Positions 22,759-35,515 of a stretch of DNA of 64,000 bases are shown here, piece by piece. The position numbers and the translations under genes are program-made. Below the pieces are notes generated by a model. That model searched no databases. It was given only the letters and a program-made list of their open reading frames with translations, and was not told the origin of the DNA. Source of the stretch: Antitrichia curtipendula (taxonomy: Eukaryota > Streptophyta > Bryopsida > Hypnales > Leucodontaceae); contig OX579639.1 of NCBI GenBank assembly GCA_951230915.1, forward strand, positions 9,424,001-9,488,000. The letters are read 5' to 3'. The number at the start of each line of letters is the position of its first letter. The first letter of the stretch is position 1.

Positions 22759-25700
22759 TCATCTGTTCGGTTCAGAGAGCATCAAAAATAATTCTTCATC
22801 GGTTACCGCACCTTTCTCCACTGCTATCTCAAGCGCCGTTTTCCCAGTACTGTCTGATGCACCTGGCTTTGATCCTCTGCATACCAGAAAATTCCCATGA
22901 TATGAGAGAAGGACTGAGAGCACTTAATGTTGGCGTTTTGTACGCCAAGGTTAGCAGCTGGGAGTACTCCAGCATTAACCGCTAACCAAGGTATGATCAG
23001 AAACGAACTCGTGATGAACATCCTCAGGCAGGCCATCGGTGAAATGTAATGGTGGATAGCAGGTTCATACCATAAATAGAGCATGAACCTGCTTCTCCAA
23101 GTTTCTACTTCCATAGAAATTGGATAATCCTCATAAAATAAAGAAAAAAAATAGGTTGCTTGGAACTGGTACCTTGTGAGAAGGAGCTTTGCACAAGGGT
23201 TCCTCCCATTTAAGACGCAATGATGAAGAGATGTTCGACCAAGAGAATCAACAGCATTAACTTGTGCACCATGTTGAAGTAGTAACTCAACTAAACTCAG
23301 TTCCCCTAGTTGACAGGCAATGTGCAATAAACTGCAACCCTGCAAATCTCTCGTGTCGGCACCAGACAACTCGCTAGAACTTGGACCCTCCGTCCGGTCT
23401 TGACCTCGCAATGGGCTTGACATTGCTGAGCGGGGTCGGGGCGCATTGTGAGACGAGAGGAGAGGTCCACTCCAGTTGCTACGAGCACTTGAAGAAACAA
23501 AACCCTTCCTTGACAGCGCACCTGCAAGACTTGCTAGAGGAGACCGAGACGACTCAGTAGCACCCATGGCTTGCTCCAAAGTGGTATTGACGTTAGCATC
23601 TGCAGTGATTAATAAGCGGAGAACTACCGGCAGCCTAATACTTGAAACAGCATCCCATATTAGTCGTGCCACTGAAGGAGTCCCTGATTTGATCTTCAAC
23701 TTCCGTACGAATCGTTTCTCAACATACTGCGCAAGCAATCACCGGAGAAATCAAGTTAGAGATATCACAATCTGGATTCCCGTACATGTCGGCGATCAAA
23801 GCTCGCAGAGGTTCTTCCCAAGTAATCAAATATAACTCTCGGTAAAAAAATTAAAAAAAACTTCTATATGTAGTTTGATTACAACAGCTCAGACAGTCAA
23901 GTTCTGAACAGTAAGGGAAGATGATCTAGTGAAATCATTTGTGCACATTAAACAATAATACCGTTAACAGCACCTATACCGAAGGTGCAATTTTCAAGAT
24001 TCGAGTAGCTCGTGAGCAACAGATGGTGACTGAAAGAAGGAAAGAAACACAAACGAACGAACAAACGGGATCCCGATTCATCTCCACAATGGCCACAGTA
24101 CTAGAAGCCGTGCCAAATCGTGAAATCAAAACAAAAAAGAGAGACAGCAGCTTGTTTCCATAGTCAACTGAACAAACCTTTGCGTGAATGAACTTTTCCT
24201 TCACAGCGATAGGGTCATTGGCTTTCGGTTTCACTCCTTTCAAGTCTCTGCTATATCCATTTCTGTCATCACCAGTGCCTCTGCTGAAAAGATTCAACAT
24301 CAAAATAGTGATCAGAAATCTCAGACGCGCAAAACGGAAGGAACAACATTAAAGTGATCGGAATGATTGGATACACACCTCTGACCTAGTTCCTCCGAGT
24401 TTATCGATTCCGAAGCCAAAAGTTCTTCCCAGATTGTGTTGGCATATGTATTACCAACAGACTGAAAATATCTCATTACAGAAGGCTCCCAAACTCTAAC
24501 ATCCAGTGTCAATGATCGAACCTGTGAACGATACAAGCATGGTGTGAAACGACAGAATACCATAAAGATGCATCACTTCAATCACACACAACAAGTACCA
24601 AGGAAGATTATGGCGGGTACTTTCTTCTATAAACAATCAACTTGAAACAAAGACTACACGTGCTGAGAAACAAATAAGCGCTTCATTGCCTGCTAATAAA
24701 CCGTGAGCATGTCACACCTTCCCACCATGAAGTTCGGTCAATAAAAGCTCTCTAAACAGACAAGGTCTTGCAAAAAACATGTAACCAGACGATACTCATG
24801 AAAGATACAGAAATCAAGCTCAGCCTACCTTAGAAATTTGCACACTGAGGTTTCTGTGCACCCCTGAGCACTCTATACAGAGCAGAATTCCCAAGTTCAA
24901 CGAAGCCCAATCTGGGTCACTGGCACCACAATCAGCGCAAATACAATTACCGGGTACTCTCTGCAACACATCCAGGGGTTTTACTTGAGGTTTCGGCGCG
25001 CGTCGAGGGATGTGATCTCGGCGTGAACCACTCGAGTGCACCCTTGATGATGATGTGTCTTCACCGGCATCATACTCTGAGGATGCTGCACTCAGTGTAC
25101 TACTCTCACTTCCTGTCCGTTGGTGAACTCCCATTGGACTTCGATAGGGCCGCTGGCATCAATTCAAGAGATCATAAGATTCCAAATTGCACTCTAGTAA
25201 AAACTTCAAAACACATAAAGTCACTTCTCTTAAGTCTGGTCCCTCCAGATTACAGTCATGTCAGTTGGAACAAACACCCCAGCCATTGTCAAAAACTTCA
25301 TTGTCAGAAAAGGGATACACTGATCCACCACTTACTTCATCTGGAACTTGATTGTTTAAAAGGGACGCAATCACTCCAGTGATCTTATCCACCCAGTCCA
25401 TTCTGTCGATTGCGTTTTCTGCCTGAAGACAGATGCAGAAACAACATCAGCATCAGTTGAACAATAAACAAAGTAGGCCTAAAACACAGGATAGGCTGAA
25501 GGATAGACATAAAACCTGGAGTGTAAAAGTTTTCGATGGTGATATTATACGGAAACAAAATCGAAGATCCGACTGCTCTGCATCGATCTTAATTGTAGAA
25601 GTTAGCAGATTCACAGTATGGTGGGCGATCGTTTTGTCATCCTGTGAGTTCACAAATAGAAGTAAATACTTGCTCAAAATGTCAAGAACCTAGCAAAAAA

Positions 25701-28700
25701 CAGATGATGAATGCTAAAAAGTTCAACAATGAGAACTGCGACAGAACACAACACTTACTGAAGAGCTGTTAGGAAACCGGGTTTTGAAAGAACGCCACTT
25801 ACCGTTGGTTTGCCCCACTGTTTTCGGTAATAATATAGCATTCCTCTACTATCCAGTACAAAAAACCTCCGCTTCCAATCGCCTCTCAAATTCGAGGATC
25901 GCTTCAAAATGTACCCTTGCTTGATAGTTTGGATCTTCAAAACAATAAAGAAGGTTCAGCCCGCAGCTTCTAGGCAAATCATAGAAAACTGCTTATGGAG
26001 GACTGCGTGCTTGAACTCTACCTTTCCTCTTGGAGTGGACTGCATTACAGCTTCTATCATCTTGTGTGAACTGCGGCCAACAGCTTGGATTCCATCACCA
26101 CCTAAGGATGCATCGATATCACTAAATGAGCGTTGATTATCTCTCTCCATTTGTCGCCGATACTCCTGCATACGGTCGGCAAGTAATACCTGCTCAGAGT
26201 TGGCTCTTTCCCGTGACTGCTGCGCATATGTAAGTACCTGGCCCGTCACATCCAATAAAATACCACGTATGATTGGCAACTACAATTAGCTCCCACAAAC
26301 ACGAATGCAATCTCGCAGGCAGAAGCTTCCAGAGCGAAAAATATAGCTCAGCTTTTATTTTGCATGCATGAAGAAAGAAGATAATGGAAAGGTAGAGAAA
26401 AAAGATTTGCAGGTTTACCTGGTGAATGTAAGGTTCCATTTGATGCAATAATTCGTAGCCCTGTGTCAAAATCAAGAGAATCTCCAATATGTTAAAAACA
26501 ACGATCTATTGAGCATCTTAATAGTTACCTACCCTGAATTGATAAAAAATGAAGACCCTTGACAAGCCATCTTGACGCACCTACTTGCTCCATGAGCAAA
26601 GTTAGAACAGTTACCTGTTTGAAGTAGCGGAGATGAGCGTCCATAGAGCCACTCACAGCTTCAAGAAACTCGAACTTCTTCTTTGCCTCGATGTTGGATA
26701 AAGCCGTCATCTGATGTTGTGAAAACAGTGTTAAAAGCTTAACTGCACTTCAAGAACAGACAGGCTTGCCAATGCTAGGAGCAAATGAGAGCTAGATTGT
26801 CAAATATAGACAAGGAAATATATCAAAGCCACTTCAGGACTTCCAAGAGGAAATACCAGATTGAATCGAGCTTGCTCAAATTGTGACTTCACATTTCGCA
26901 AATCCTGGGAAAACGAAAACAAAGCATTAGAATAAGAACAAGAAGAAGAACAACAACAATTAATTGATACATTTTTAGTATTTTTATTACACAAATTATT
27001 ATACAGAATGCTGTAAATTTTGAACTAACAAACGAAATATCTGTATATCTGACAACTGGAGAGACTTTCCACTAGCATCTCTTCAGGAAATACATGATGA
27101 GCACTAGTTTACCTCCTCAAACTCCACAACGATCTCTGGCTTGGCATCCTTCTTCAAAGATAAAAACTTTTCCCGCACCTGTATGGATTAAAAATACTAC
27201 GAGTTCAGCTCAGAGAATATACTTGGGCATGAAAAGATTTGAGCACTTACATTTTAGGACGTTCTCTTACTCTTAACAGTACACGCTGAAATAGGCACTA
27301 ACTAGTATCAAGATACCATCAAGAAAATCGAACCAATTTGTCGCCGGGAAAGGTATTAGACAAGCGGCCCAAAACTATCCCAGAAATACGGTACACGCTT
27401 AGGATACTTCTCGCAATGCGGAAGTCACCTATCGAGACACCGAGGTCATCACAAACTGCACAATAATTACGACATAGATAGAAGAAAAGATGTGACAGTA
27501 CCTGGTCATAATGTACACTGGCTTTGTCAAAGCGCTTTCTAAGTTCCTGTAGATTCAATTCCTAAAGTTAGAGCTAACATTCCGTGTCAACTGTCAGCAC
27601 ATTGTGGAAAGTTCGTTTAGTTAATTTCTTAGCCTCACCAAAAAAAAAACCCGTAAGAGTCGCATGTTTCATTCAACACTTACGAGACTTTGACGAGACT
27701 TTGACATGACAGAGAAAGCACTTTATGACGGTAGATATGTAGAAAGAACTGGAGAAAAAGAAATGGAGAGCAGTCCCCGCATGAATGACTTAACAGCCTC
27801 TTTAGGCTTCATTGTTTCATAAGGTCTCCATAACTACAGCATAAAGAAGATGTCAACTGTCCAGAAAAAAGGAGCGGAAAAGCTTAGGCTCAAAAACAAG
27901 CCACAGATGCCAGGCACAACAGCTGATTATGATTTCAATCCACAGCACAGACGTGCAAAGATAAATGCAGCAAAGAAACAGGGCAGTAAACACAGGTACA
28001 AAGAATAAAACAGCCCATTGTATGTTAAATCCGAAGCTCCTCACCAACCTTAACATTCTGCAACCAAAAGACAAACAAACGAGTCATTAAGAACACCAAA
28101 TTGATAGCAATAAATGCTCCCTGGTACATAAAACCAGGCCATATACAGAAATAACCAAGTGACAATTCCGGTGTTGATTTTTGGAAGCAATGGAACGAAC
28201 CTTAACGTCTTGAAGATCGATACTCACAAACTGCGTCAAACGATCATTCAGCATGTGCTCCACCTATAAAAGACCAATAAGTCCTCACGTTATGATCAAT
28301 ACCACTTAGAGCCTAGATGACACTCCCGCAACACTTTCGTGGACGAAGTTTAAGAGTACCAAACATATCATATGATGACTCGACGCATGACAAATTCTAA
28401 ACGCAAGTACCCTATCCAAAATGAAGCGAGAAATCTGGCAGGTCTGAAGCACCTGTGAACGAAGGACATCCTTGTACGTTCCTATTTCCCTCAGCGCAAT
28501 AGTGAATCTTGTCATCACAGGTCCTGACAAAAATCCAGGAAAATAAAAAATTCAGCAACAATCAAGGAATGGAATAGACAACATAAAGAGAAGAAGTTGG
28601 CTACGAAAACGGGAAACAAATCGAAGTCAAGATGAAACAATCCAATTCTCAGATTAAGAGAGACTAGTTTATAAGTTAGCCCCGTAAGTGGAATGAACAC

Positions 28701-30013
28701 AATCCACAGGTAAGTGGTATATTTCAACGCAAAAAGGGACACCAACAGTGAATAATAAGTTATTGGATAAAAGCGTGTTTGCCCTCCCAAACTTGGGCAC
28801 TAGACCCAAGCCCCACAACAGATCTCTCAAATAACACGAAGGTCGAGGAACTTTTTCTTACATCCAAATTAGTGAAACACACCAAACATTTCCACACATG
28901 AGCATCATTTGGTCCACATGATTGTATCTGGTGGTTTTCAGCCTATCCACAAGAATTCATCCGAGTATAATCATTATTGTATCCAAATGCAGCAAATGAC
29001 GCCCATGTAATTCAGAAGTGGTAGATTACTGTCAACCGATCTAACCAGACAATGAGTTCCAAATAATTGTTTTCAAATTATATAATTATTCAAAGAACAG
29101 TTCATCCTGAAAATTCACCTACCAAGCAGCAGATCCTGTGTGCAAAGAAGAAGACAAAATGTAGTGTAACCAATGAAATACAGAATACAGCCTCCAATCG
29201 ACAAAAGACGAGACATGAACGTAATGAAAGACGAGAAGGTGATCCGGAAGAGGGGCATAGAATAAAGGAACAACAATGTGTCAATTGTGTACCCACTTCC
29301 TAAATCATTGAAAAGGAAACCATGGTCGACCAAATGAATAGGAAGGGGGGCAGGAGTCTCGTGGTCACGATGAAATTGCTAAAGCTGGTACCACTCAAAT
29401 TTCAATAATTCGTTTAATATTCAAAAGATTGGAGCAAAAGAATAGTGCAGAAGAAGAACCTCCAACAGCTACACTAATGGGATCATCATGTCCTCCTCCA
29501 AAGGTCTCCAGAGCATTGGCGAAAGCAATGTCACCGTCGTGCGCTTCTCCCAGACCGTCCCTGTGGTACAACAAACCACACATTAATGAAATTTCAACAA
29601 AAAACTGTTTGCTCCCGTTTCCTACACTTTCCCAACATCAGAAAGCCAGAAATGCCTCAGCTTTCAAAAGATATAAAATAGACTGAACCACATCAGTAAC
29701 TGCTTCGAGCTAACAGGCACTTATGAGGTCATGGTTAAAAATCATACGTGTACTTGCGACACCCTTTATAGAACCGTTGACATCGCTCCCTCAGTGCCTC
29801 TGCACTTTCCTCAAGAGCCTGAAGCTGTCACCCATGATGTTCAAATCAGCACAGAAATTCACACTGAAATTCTTTTGACATTGTTCTAGCAGCAGCCTAC
29901 AAAGACCATGAACCACAGCATAAAGAAGAGTCCATTCCCCCATCTCGAAGGGCTTGCCATATATTTACCTGCTTCCTAAACATGGGTGAGTCGTCAAGCT
30001 TGGCGAACTGCAT
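22759..30013 (-). CDS. ACAP-type ARF GTPase-activating protein (BAR-PH-ArfGAP-ankyrin)
   Basis: Nineteen coding exons, high to low: 30013-29969, 29818-29748, 29560-29460, 28523-28453, 28263-28201, 27546-27502, 27178-27113, 26904-26857, 26710-26615, 26460-26419, 26237-26022, 25934-25803, 25641-25516, 25422-25336, 25152-24829, 24521-24379, 24280-24178, 23726-23173, 22876-22759. All phases agree and give 816 residues, the usual size of plant AGD1-4. Start [15 protein letters not shown] matches the family. The BAR domain (about 1-280) includes [20 protein letters not shown] and [22 protein letters not shown] starts near 289 ([20 protein letters not shown]). The ArfGAP zinc finger is C475-x2-C478-x16-C495-x2-C498, with the arginine finger at about R503 in SGVHR. 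Ankyrin repeats occupy about 715-800. Family members stimulate GTP hydrolysis on ARF GTPases and act in vesicle traffic (VAN3/SFC in Arabidopsis). It looks intact. Acceptor CCTGCAG just before the ATG suggests a 5'UTR intron. Confidence 0.93.
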
Positions 30014-31093
30014 GGCTGCAGGATTGGCAAAAACTCGACGGGTAGAGCTAAATCTTCATAAATCTGCACCTAAACGATGCTAAACTGTACGCTCGGAGTA
30101 GGAAAAATTCGTAAAACCAACTTCTGCCGTTATTAGAGATCTCCGTCGCTCCGCACCGCTTTTCAAAGTAATAAACCGCTGACAGCGATACGCGATAGGA
30201 AGACGCTACTGCCGAGCAAAACTGCTGTAAGCGCACGTGCCCTACGAACAATATTTGGAGCAGTTTCCTCACTGAACGACTTTATCAAATATCGCGTTCA
30301 ATGAAAATCAACCTCCAAGAACCTGTCCCAGCCTACCATAAAAAATGAAAAGAAGATCAGCTTGCATGTTCAACATAACTAACACAAACTAGACTGAAAA
30401 TAGGTGCAGAATAATTCTCAGGAGAATGTGATCGCGAAATCGCAAGAACACCTTGAGACGAAACGGAAAAGAAAACTACATCTGAAAGAATTAACTAGTG
30501 TATAGAGCAGAAGAAACCATGGCTGTAGGCCTTCGAATTGATCACTTCAATCACTTCGTCAAATACAATTTCATGGCCAAAACCAAAACTATGGACGATA
30601 CAGCAGTCTTGTGCACATCAAATGCTGGAACGGTAGACCAATCGAAGAGCAGATGTCGGCTAAATTTGGAACCAAAAATGACTAAGTTTGGTATTTTTTT
30701 CGGATTCTCAAAACACCAAGCAGTGGATAATACTGTAATGATCGGTGTTCGGTAAAAATTCACCTTAACCAAGCAATCGTGTCGCATTTCCAGCATTTCA
30801 TCTGGAATTCGGCACTTATAGCATTCTCTCAAATGCGACCTCAGCACGCTAAGTAGAATATCCCAGGCATACTACTTGGAAGGGCAACAAATCATGCTTG
30901 CAAATAGAGAAATCTTCATATGCTTACTAGTTACCAATGTGTTTCAAAACCAGACTCCGGAGAGACCTACAATTTCCTTGAGAAACATTGAATTCTAAAA
31001 GGAGAAAGCGAAAGCGAAAGACCTAGTCGGATACCTACAATGAGTGCATTCCAAACCTGCTTGAACGCGATATGGTAGCAACAAGAAAAGACG
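30014..31093. other. 5' leader and upstream region of the ArfGAP gene
   Basis: No separate gene is recognised. An AG acceptor directly precedes the ArfGAP ATG, so a leader exon should lie somewhere in this stretch. I could not place it or the promoter. Confidence 0.35.
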
Positions 31094-31600
31094 AATAGGT
31101 GCTCCATGTCAACCTAGCAGGCGCTCTTTCATTTCCTCATTCCTTTCTCTGTTATGAAAAAATACGAACAGCACGAAAGAGATTTACGAAAAGTGTGAAA
31201 TCGAGAATAAGTCGCGCTGTATGACGAATTGGAGCAAGAACCTCAAGCGTCAATAAGCAGCCTACAGTATTGTGGATCGTGCATTGGAAGCCGGAACCCT
31301 AGGTGGACTACTAGCTGAATGATTAGAGGTTGGACTCGGACATCAATGGGGAAAGGGGAAGGAAGTGCAGAGAGGTTACAAATAGGTGCTCCATGTCATA
31401 CGCTGTGCAACACAGCATGCGCTGCTTCAATCCCTCATTCCTTTCTCTATCATGAGAATTTGCAAACAGTTCACAAAAAGTACGAAATCGAGAAAAAACT
31501 CCATTTCATGACAAATTGAAGATCCTCACGCGAGAATAAGGTTCCCGTCACATTGTGAGTCGTGAATTGGAAGTCGGAAACCCTACGAAAGTCGAATCCT
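31094..31600. repeat. Diverged tandem duplication (~210 bp, 287-bp period)
   Basis: About 31094-31306 and 31381-31593 share an ordered set of motifs: AATAGGTGCTCCATGTCA, TCATTCCTTTCTCT, CGAAATCGAGAATAAG-like, and GGAAGYCGGAACCCTA. Many substitutions separate them, so the duplication is old. It lies between the ArfGAP and PET117-like genes. Confidence 0.65.
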
Positions 31601-31705
31601 TAGAGAGCGCGATCGATGGAGCAAATGCAGAGAGTTTATGAGTACAATGAAGGGAAAAAAAAAATGAGTAACAAGGAGATGAAGCATACGAAAGGATTGA
31701 GAAAC

Positions 31706-31915
31706 CTAATGTCGAACAGATTGCACAGAAAATTCCGCTAGCTGCTGTTCTTTCCTCTGCTGCTCCTTGAGGGCCATCAACGCTTGATCACGAATGACGC
31801 CCCGGTGGAGGTTGACTCGTTCTTCCTTTTGCATAGAGTGCACAGAGAAAATGCCAGCGCCCGTAATGCAAAGTACGCCAACAAGGAAACCAATAGCCCC
31901 GCGCCTGCTCCCCAT
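31706..31915 (-). CDS. PET117-like cytochrome c oxidase assembly protein
   Basis: A 69-residue protein. The N-terminus MGSRRGAIGFLVGVLCITGA contains one membrane-like segment (about 6-26). It is followed by VHSMQKEERVNLHRGVIRD and a charged Lys/Glu/Gln-rich helix (LKEQQRKEQQLAEF). A short TM segment, then VHxxQxxER..LHxGVIRD and a charged tail, is the pattern of PET117, a small mitochondrial protein that assists assembly of complex IV. ATG 31915 is preferred; an upstream in-frame ATG exists at 31930, but an acceptor (TTTCTTTTGTAG) lies only a few bases above it, so the 5'UTR is probably spliced. It has the same strand as the ArfGAP gene and lies 1.7 kb upstream of its start codon. The family is recognised from memory of the motif. 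Confidence 0.7.
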   Translation of the reverse strand: MGSRRGAIGFLVGVLCITGAGIFSVHSMQKEERVNLHRGVIRDQALMALKEQQRKEQQLAEFSVQSVRH

Positions 31916-32074
31916 TGTCCACTCCACCAAAACCTACAAAAGAAACATCGGTCCCAATTTTTTTTTCCCTCGAAGTGTTCTCTCCACTCTACCTGCTCCT
32001 CCGCGTAAGCATTTTCCTCCGGAGACGAGATCGAGCAATGCTCCGTGTTTGGCAAACTCGGCAACTGTGTGAAA

Positions 32075-32105
32075 TCGGCGAAATCGGTGAAATCGGCGAA
32101 ATCGA
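32075..32105. repeat. Short 9-bp tandem repeat in the PET117-like 5' region
   Basis: GAAATCGGC/GAAATCGGT is repeated about four times in a row, upstream of the PET117-like start and probably in or near its leader exon. Confidence 0.6.
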
Positions 32106-32382
32106 CACTTGAGACTTTGGCAACCCCCCTCAGGGAGACGACGAGACGGGCATGGAGACGGGCATAGGGGGACACGGCGATGGGAGCAGATAAATCACGG
32201 TCAAAGATCCCACCCACCTTTCACATTTAATTCATGGAACCAGTTCATTGTCCGTCCCCTGGTTCATCAAAAAAACGGCTTCTCATGAAATCTGAAGTTC
32301 GGCATTACCCACACATAAGTTAACTCATTGGAGTCGGGCATTTTTCCTCTTGGACCCTATTGTGATGGTTTTATTATGTTAA

Positions 32383-33271
32383 CCCCTATATGCCCAAGGC
32401 CTTTTTTTAACTTTTAGGAATTTGCTCTAAATTGAACAAAAAGCCAACTTTTTGATAAGTTGTATCAATTTTTTTTGAATTGTAACTATACAAATTCAAA
32501 CTAGACATGTTAGAATTCACATAGGAAAAGAAAACATAACAATATCACTTATGGATTGAAAAATATAACATTTGATCAAGACGGTGTTAAAATTGCGAAA
32601 GTGATTTGAAGTCTTTCTATCCTTTTTTCACAAGTCAAATCTAAAAAATTGTTCACCGAAAAAATATGAGGATAAAGGGCCTAACATGCATGACCCCAAT
32701 CAATTTGTGGCTTCTCAAAATCTACTCTATAATTTTTTTAAACAATTTTCTAATGCGATTTTTTTTCCAAGATCTAGCGTATTTGAGGCTCATTTCCAAG
32801 AGCCCTCAACAGTATGGAAAGTCAAAGATTACAATGGACACCCTTGCACAACATTTTGAATAGAAAAATCATAATCATTCATTTTGAAAATCGGATTTTT
32901 GACGCTAAAGCTAGACTTCCAAAAGGATCTTTAAAAAATAGTAAATTACTAAAAATAATAAATTGGTAAGGTTTTATTTAACTTCAAAGTTTCTTTGACA
33001 CCACATTTTGGTCCCTTAGGCATTTAGGGGTTAAGAAAAAAAAATGCAAGCAAACTCAATTACATAAATGTGAATTTTGTGAAGATTCCTTTTTTGTACC
33101 CATACAAAAAAAATCGAATAATTCTTTAAAAGATTTGAATTTTTTAGTTTAGTTTGAATATGTGTAGTCACAATTTTGTATAAATTGATACTATTTATCA
33201 AAACTCGAGCTTTTTGTTTATTTTTCAGCAAACTCTAAGGAGCCAAAAAAAGACCTTAGGCATTTAGGGGT
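32383..33271. mobile_element. TTAA-bounded inverted-repeat element, copy A
   Basis: An 889-bp segment starts CCCCTATATGCCCAAGGCC and ends with the near complement GGTCTTTTTTTGGCT in reverse sense (right end ...GACCTTAGGCATTTAGGGGT). It is flanked by TTAA on both sides (32379-32382 and 33272-33275). The two ends are recognisably inverted over more than 100 bp, including the AACAAAAAGC and TTGATAA...TATCAATTT motifs. A second right-end-like motif, CTTAGGCATTTAGGGGTTAA, occurs at about 33015-33034. No protein is encoded. Confidence 0.6.
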
Positions 33272-33275
33272 TTAA

Positions 33276-33770
33276 ATTCTTAAATATTATAAATTATTCA
33301 AATGATCAAACGTTGAAACATTTAATAAACACTTTTCTATTTAATATGAATTCATTGGATTCAAATTAGAATATGCTCTTTAAACGCTTGGTCAATTCAT
33401 CTTATATTAATTGGTATTCAAAGCCAATAATTTTGGAGATGAAAACGTCATTACTTTCTTCAGCCTACTCTTATAATATTTCAATACTTGTAAAATATTG
33501 AATGCTTTACATTGTTTACTCTATAAACCAAAGGGTAGGGTAGTTTATAACATATATAAAGATAATATGTCTTATTATGCATTAAATATTTAGCATATAG
33601 AAAAAAATTCTAATCTTATATATTCACAATGCTAAATGTTTACATGCTTGTGATTGTGTTTACAATATAAGTGGTAGTAACCAGGCCAAATACTCTACCA
33701 ATTGTCAAGTTGGTAAACATACTAAAGGAATTATACAATTTATCCCCCAAAATATTGTTTATTCACATCA
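33276..33770. other. AT-rich spacer
   Basis: About 500 bases of low-complexity AT-rich DNA with no recognised gene or repeat. Confidence 0.4.
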
Positions 33771-35470
33771 TCATTTTTCTTGTAGAGCATATTTAATATA
33801 TTGTCCAACAATCTATGAATATCCTTCTTTTTATATACCACAAAAGATTTCTTTCAGCAACACTAGCATGTAAATTTAGAAATGTGAACCTATGAGCCTT
33901 GAGACTAGGTGTAAGTAGGTACTCTACAACTATTGAAGGTGTCTATAACATTCATATTTATAATATAAGTATCCTATAATCATGGAAGATGCTTATAATA
34001 TAGATACCTACAACATAAACACCTATAATATAAATATCCTACAACCAAGGAAGGTGCCTAAAACATGAGTATCTATAATATAGACATCTATAATATAATT
34101 GGGCATCTATAATATAAACATCCTATAACCATGGAAGGTGCTTATAACATAAGTACCTACAACATAGAAATCTATAATATAATATCCAATAACTATGGAA
34201 GGTACCTATAATATATGTACTTATAATATAGGAGCCTAGACTCCTAAGCTCATGGGCTCAAGATCCTAGGCTCACATGCTAGCAACTATTAGATTTCTTT
34301 CAACAATCTTTTACCATCATTACCATATTATCATCACCAATTATTTCTAATTTATTCTTCTCTAACTCCCTCATATCATAAACTCGCCATTCCTGGCGTT
34401 CAAAGCTAACTCCCTCATATCAAGATTAGCTTAGTAACTAATTAAGCAAAATTGGAAGCATGTCTAATGTTTGTAAAATTTGCATACAATATCTTAGAAA
34501 CAAAAAAAATTGTATTTTAAGGTTCTAAGTTATTTGTCCACTTCCCTATGATAAGAACTAGAAATATTCCTAATTAACAATATGAAAATTTAAAAAGTTA
34601 TATATCCAATACTTTCAATTTCACAATGGATTAGACAATGCTAGAGAGTCAAGAGGCTCAAGAGCATTGTGAAACAAAATGCCAAGTCTTAATAGTTCAT
34701 CACAAACGTCCCTATTTGTACTATATGCAAGAAAGAAATGTCCCTATTTGGGCAAGTGTAGAAAGAAAGACAACATTATGAGTTATTATGCTTTTCTAAC
34801 TATCCAAACAAATGATGACAAATCTACCTTGAAAACTAAATTTGGCCTTATGTAACCATTTCAACACACAATTGTTGGAAAAGACCTAGTGATACAATAA
34901 CAAACAACTGTGCAACTAGAGTTTAATTTCTATTTCAATAACAATTGCTCATTTTGAAATGAGGTCCTGCTCAAACTTCTTCACATATAGCTCTTATAGA
35001 ATGGGGCTCTTCTTAGTTTCAACCAATTGAAGGATTTGCCCCTTAATTGTCATTTATTTTGAAATGGCTTGTAAAGAATGCTTGCACTGCTTCATGGAAT
35101 GGATTGCTTCAATCTTAACGTGGTATGTTTCTTCCAAAACAAACTCTATTTCCTTTCATCTGACTTTTAGGGAGACGTTCATGATACAAGGTACAAAGTT
35201 TGAATGTGAGACAAGTGTGCTACAAGTAATGAGAGTGTTGCAAGTGTGCGGGATATTTTATAATGTCTTTAAAGAAAGGGTCAAACTAAAGAAGTTTGAG
35301 TGTACTTGAAATGTTGTGCTTCAAAAAAAAAGGAAACACAATAGGGATTGCAACTAAGCAAATCTAGAGGAACTGCAATCAAACCAATTTTTGTTGCAAT
35401 TAAAGAAGGACACTAATTAACCAATCATCTTTTTAGGCCAAGGCTCTTCCACAAGTATTGTTGAAGTTAG
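33770..35470. repeat. Diverged direct duplication, copy 1
   Basis: Ordered blocks match 37975-40690. Examples: GAGCATATTTAATATATTGT, TTTTTATATACCACAAAAGA, AAGCATGTCTAATGTTTG, CAATTTCACAATGGATTAGA, ACAATAACAAACAACTGTGC, GGGTCAAACTAAAGAAGTTT and GAAGTTTGAGTG. Divergence is considerable. The Tc1-type transposon begins about 45 bp after this copy ends. The pair could be old segmental duplicates or long terminal repeats of a dead element; no coding capacity lies between to decide. Confidence 0.6.
33944..34238. repeat. Degenerate (CTATAATATAA)-type tandem array
   Basis: About 300 bp is made of short units such as ACCTATAATATAA and CATCCTATAACCATGGAAGGTGC, arranged in a loose 85-95-bp higher-order repeat (CCATGGAAGGTGCTTATAA recurs four times). 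It is nested in copy 1 of the direct duplication. Confidence 0.75.
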
Positions 35471-35515
35471 TAGGTAATTAATTAGAACATCCTCAATTCA
35501 ACCAAAACCAATGTA

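Noticed and set aside
31777..32217. 146-codon minus-strand frame upstream of the PET117-like gene
   Set aside because: It overlaps the PET117-like start in another frame, runs through a likely leader intron and shows only a short Asp/Phe repeat.
32379..33275. CCCCTAAA/TTTAGGGG ends as interstitial telomeric repeats
   Set aside because: The motif is not tandemly repeated and always sits at the ends of inverted-repeat elements.
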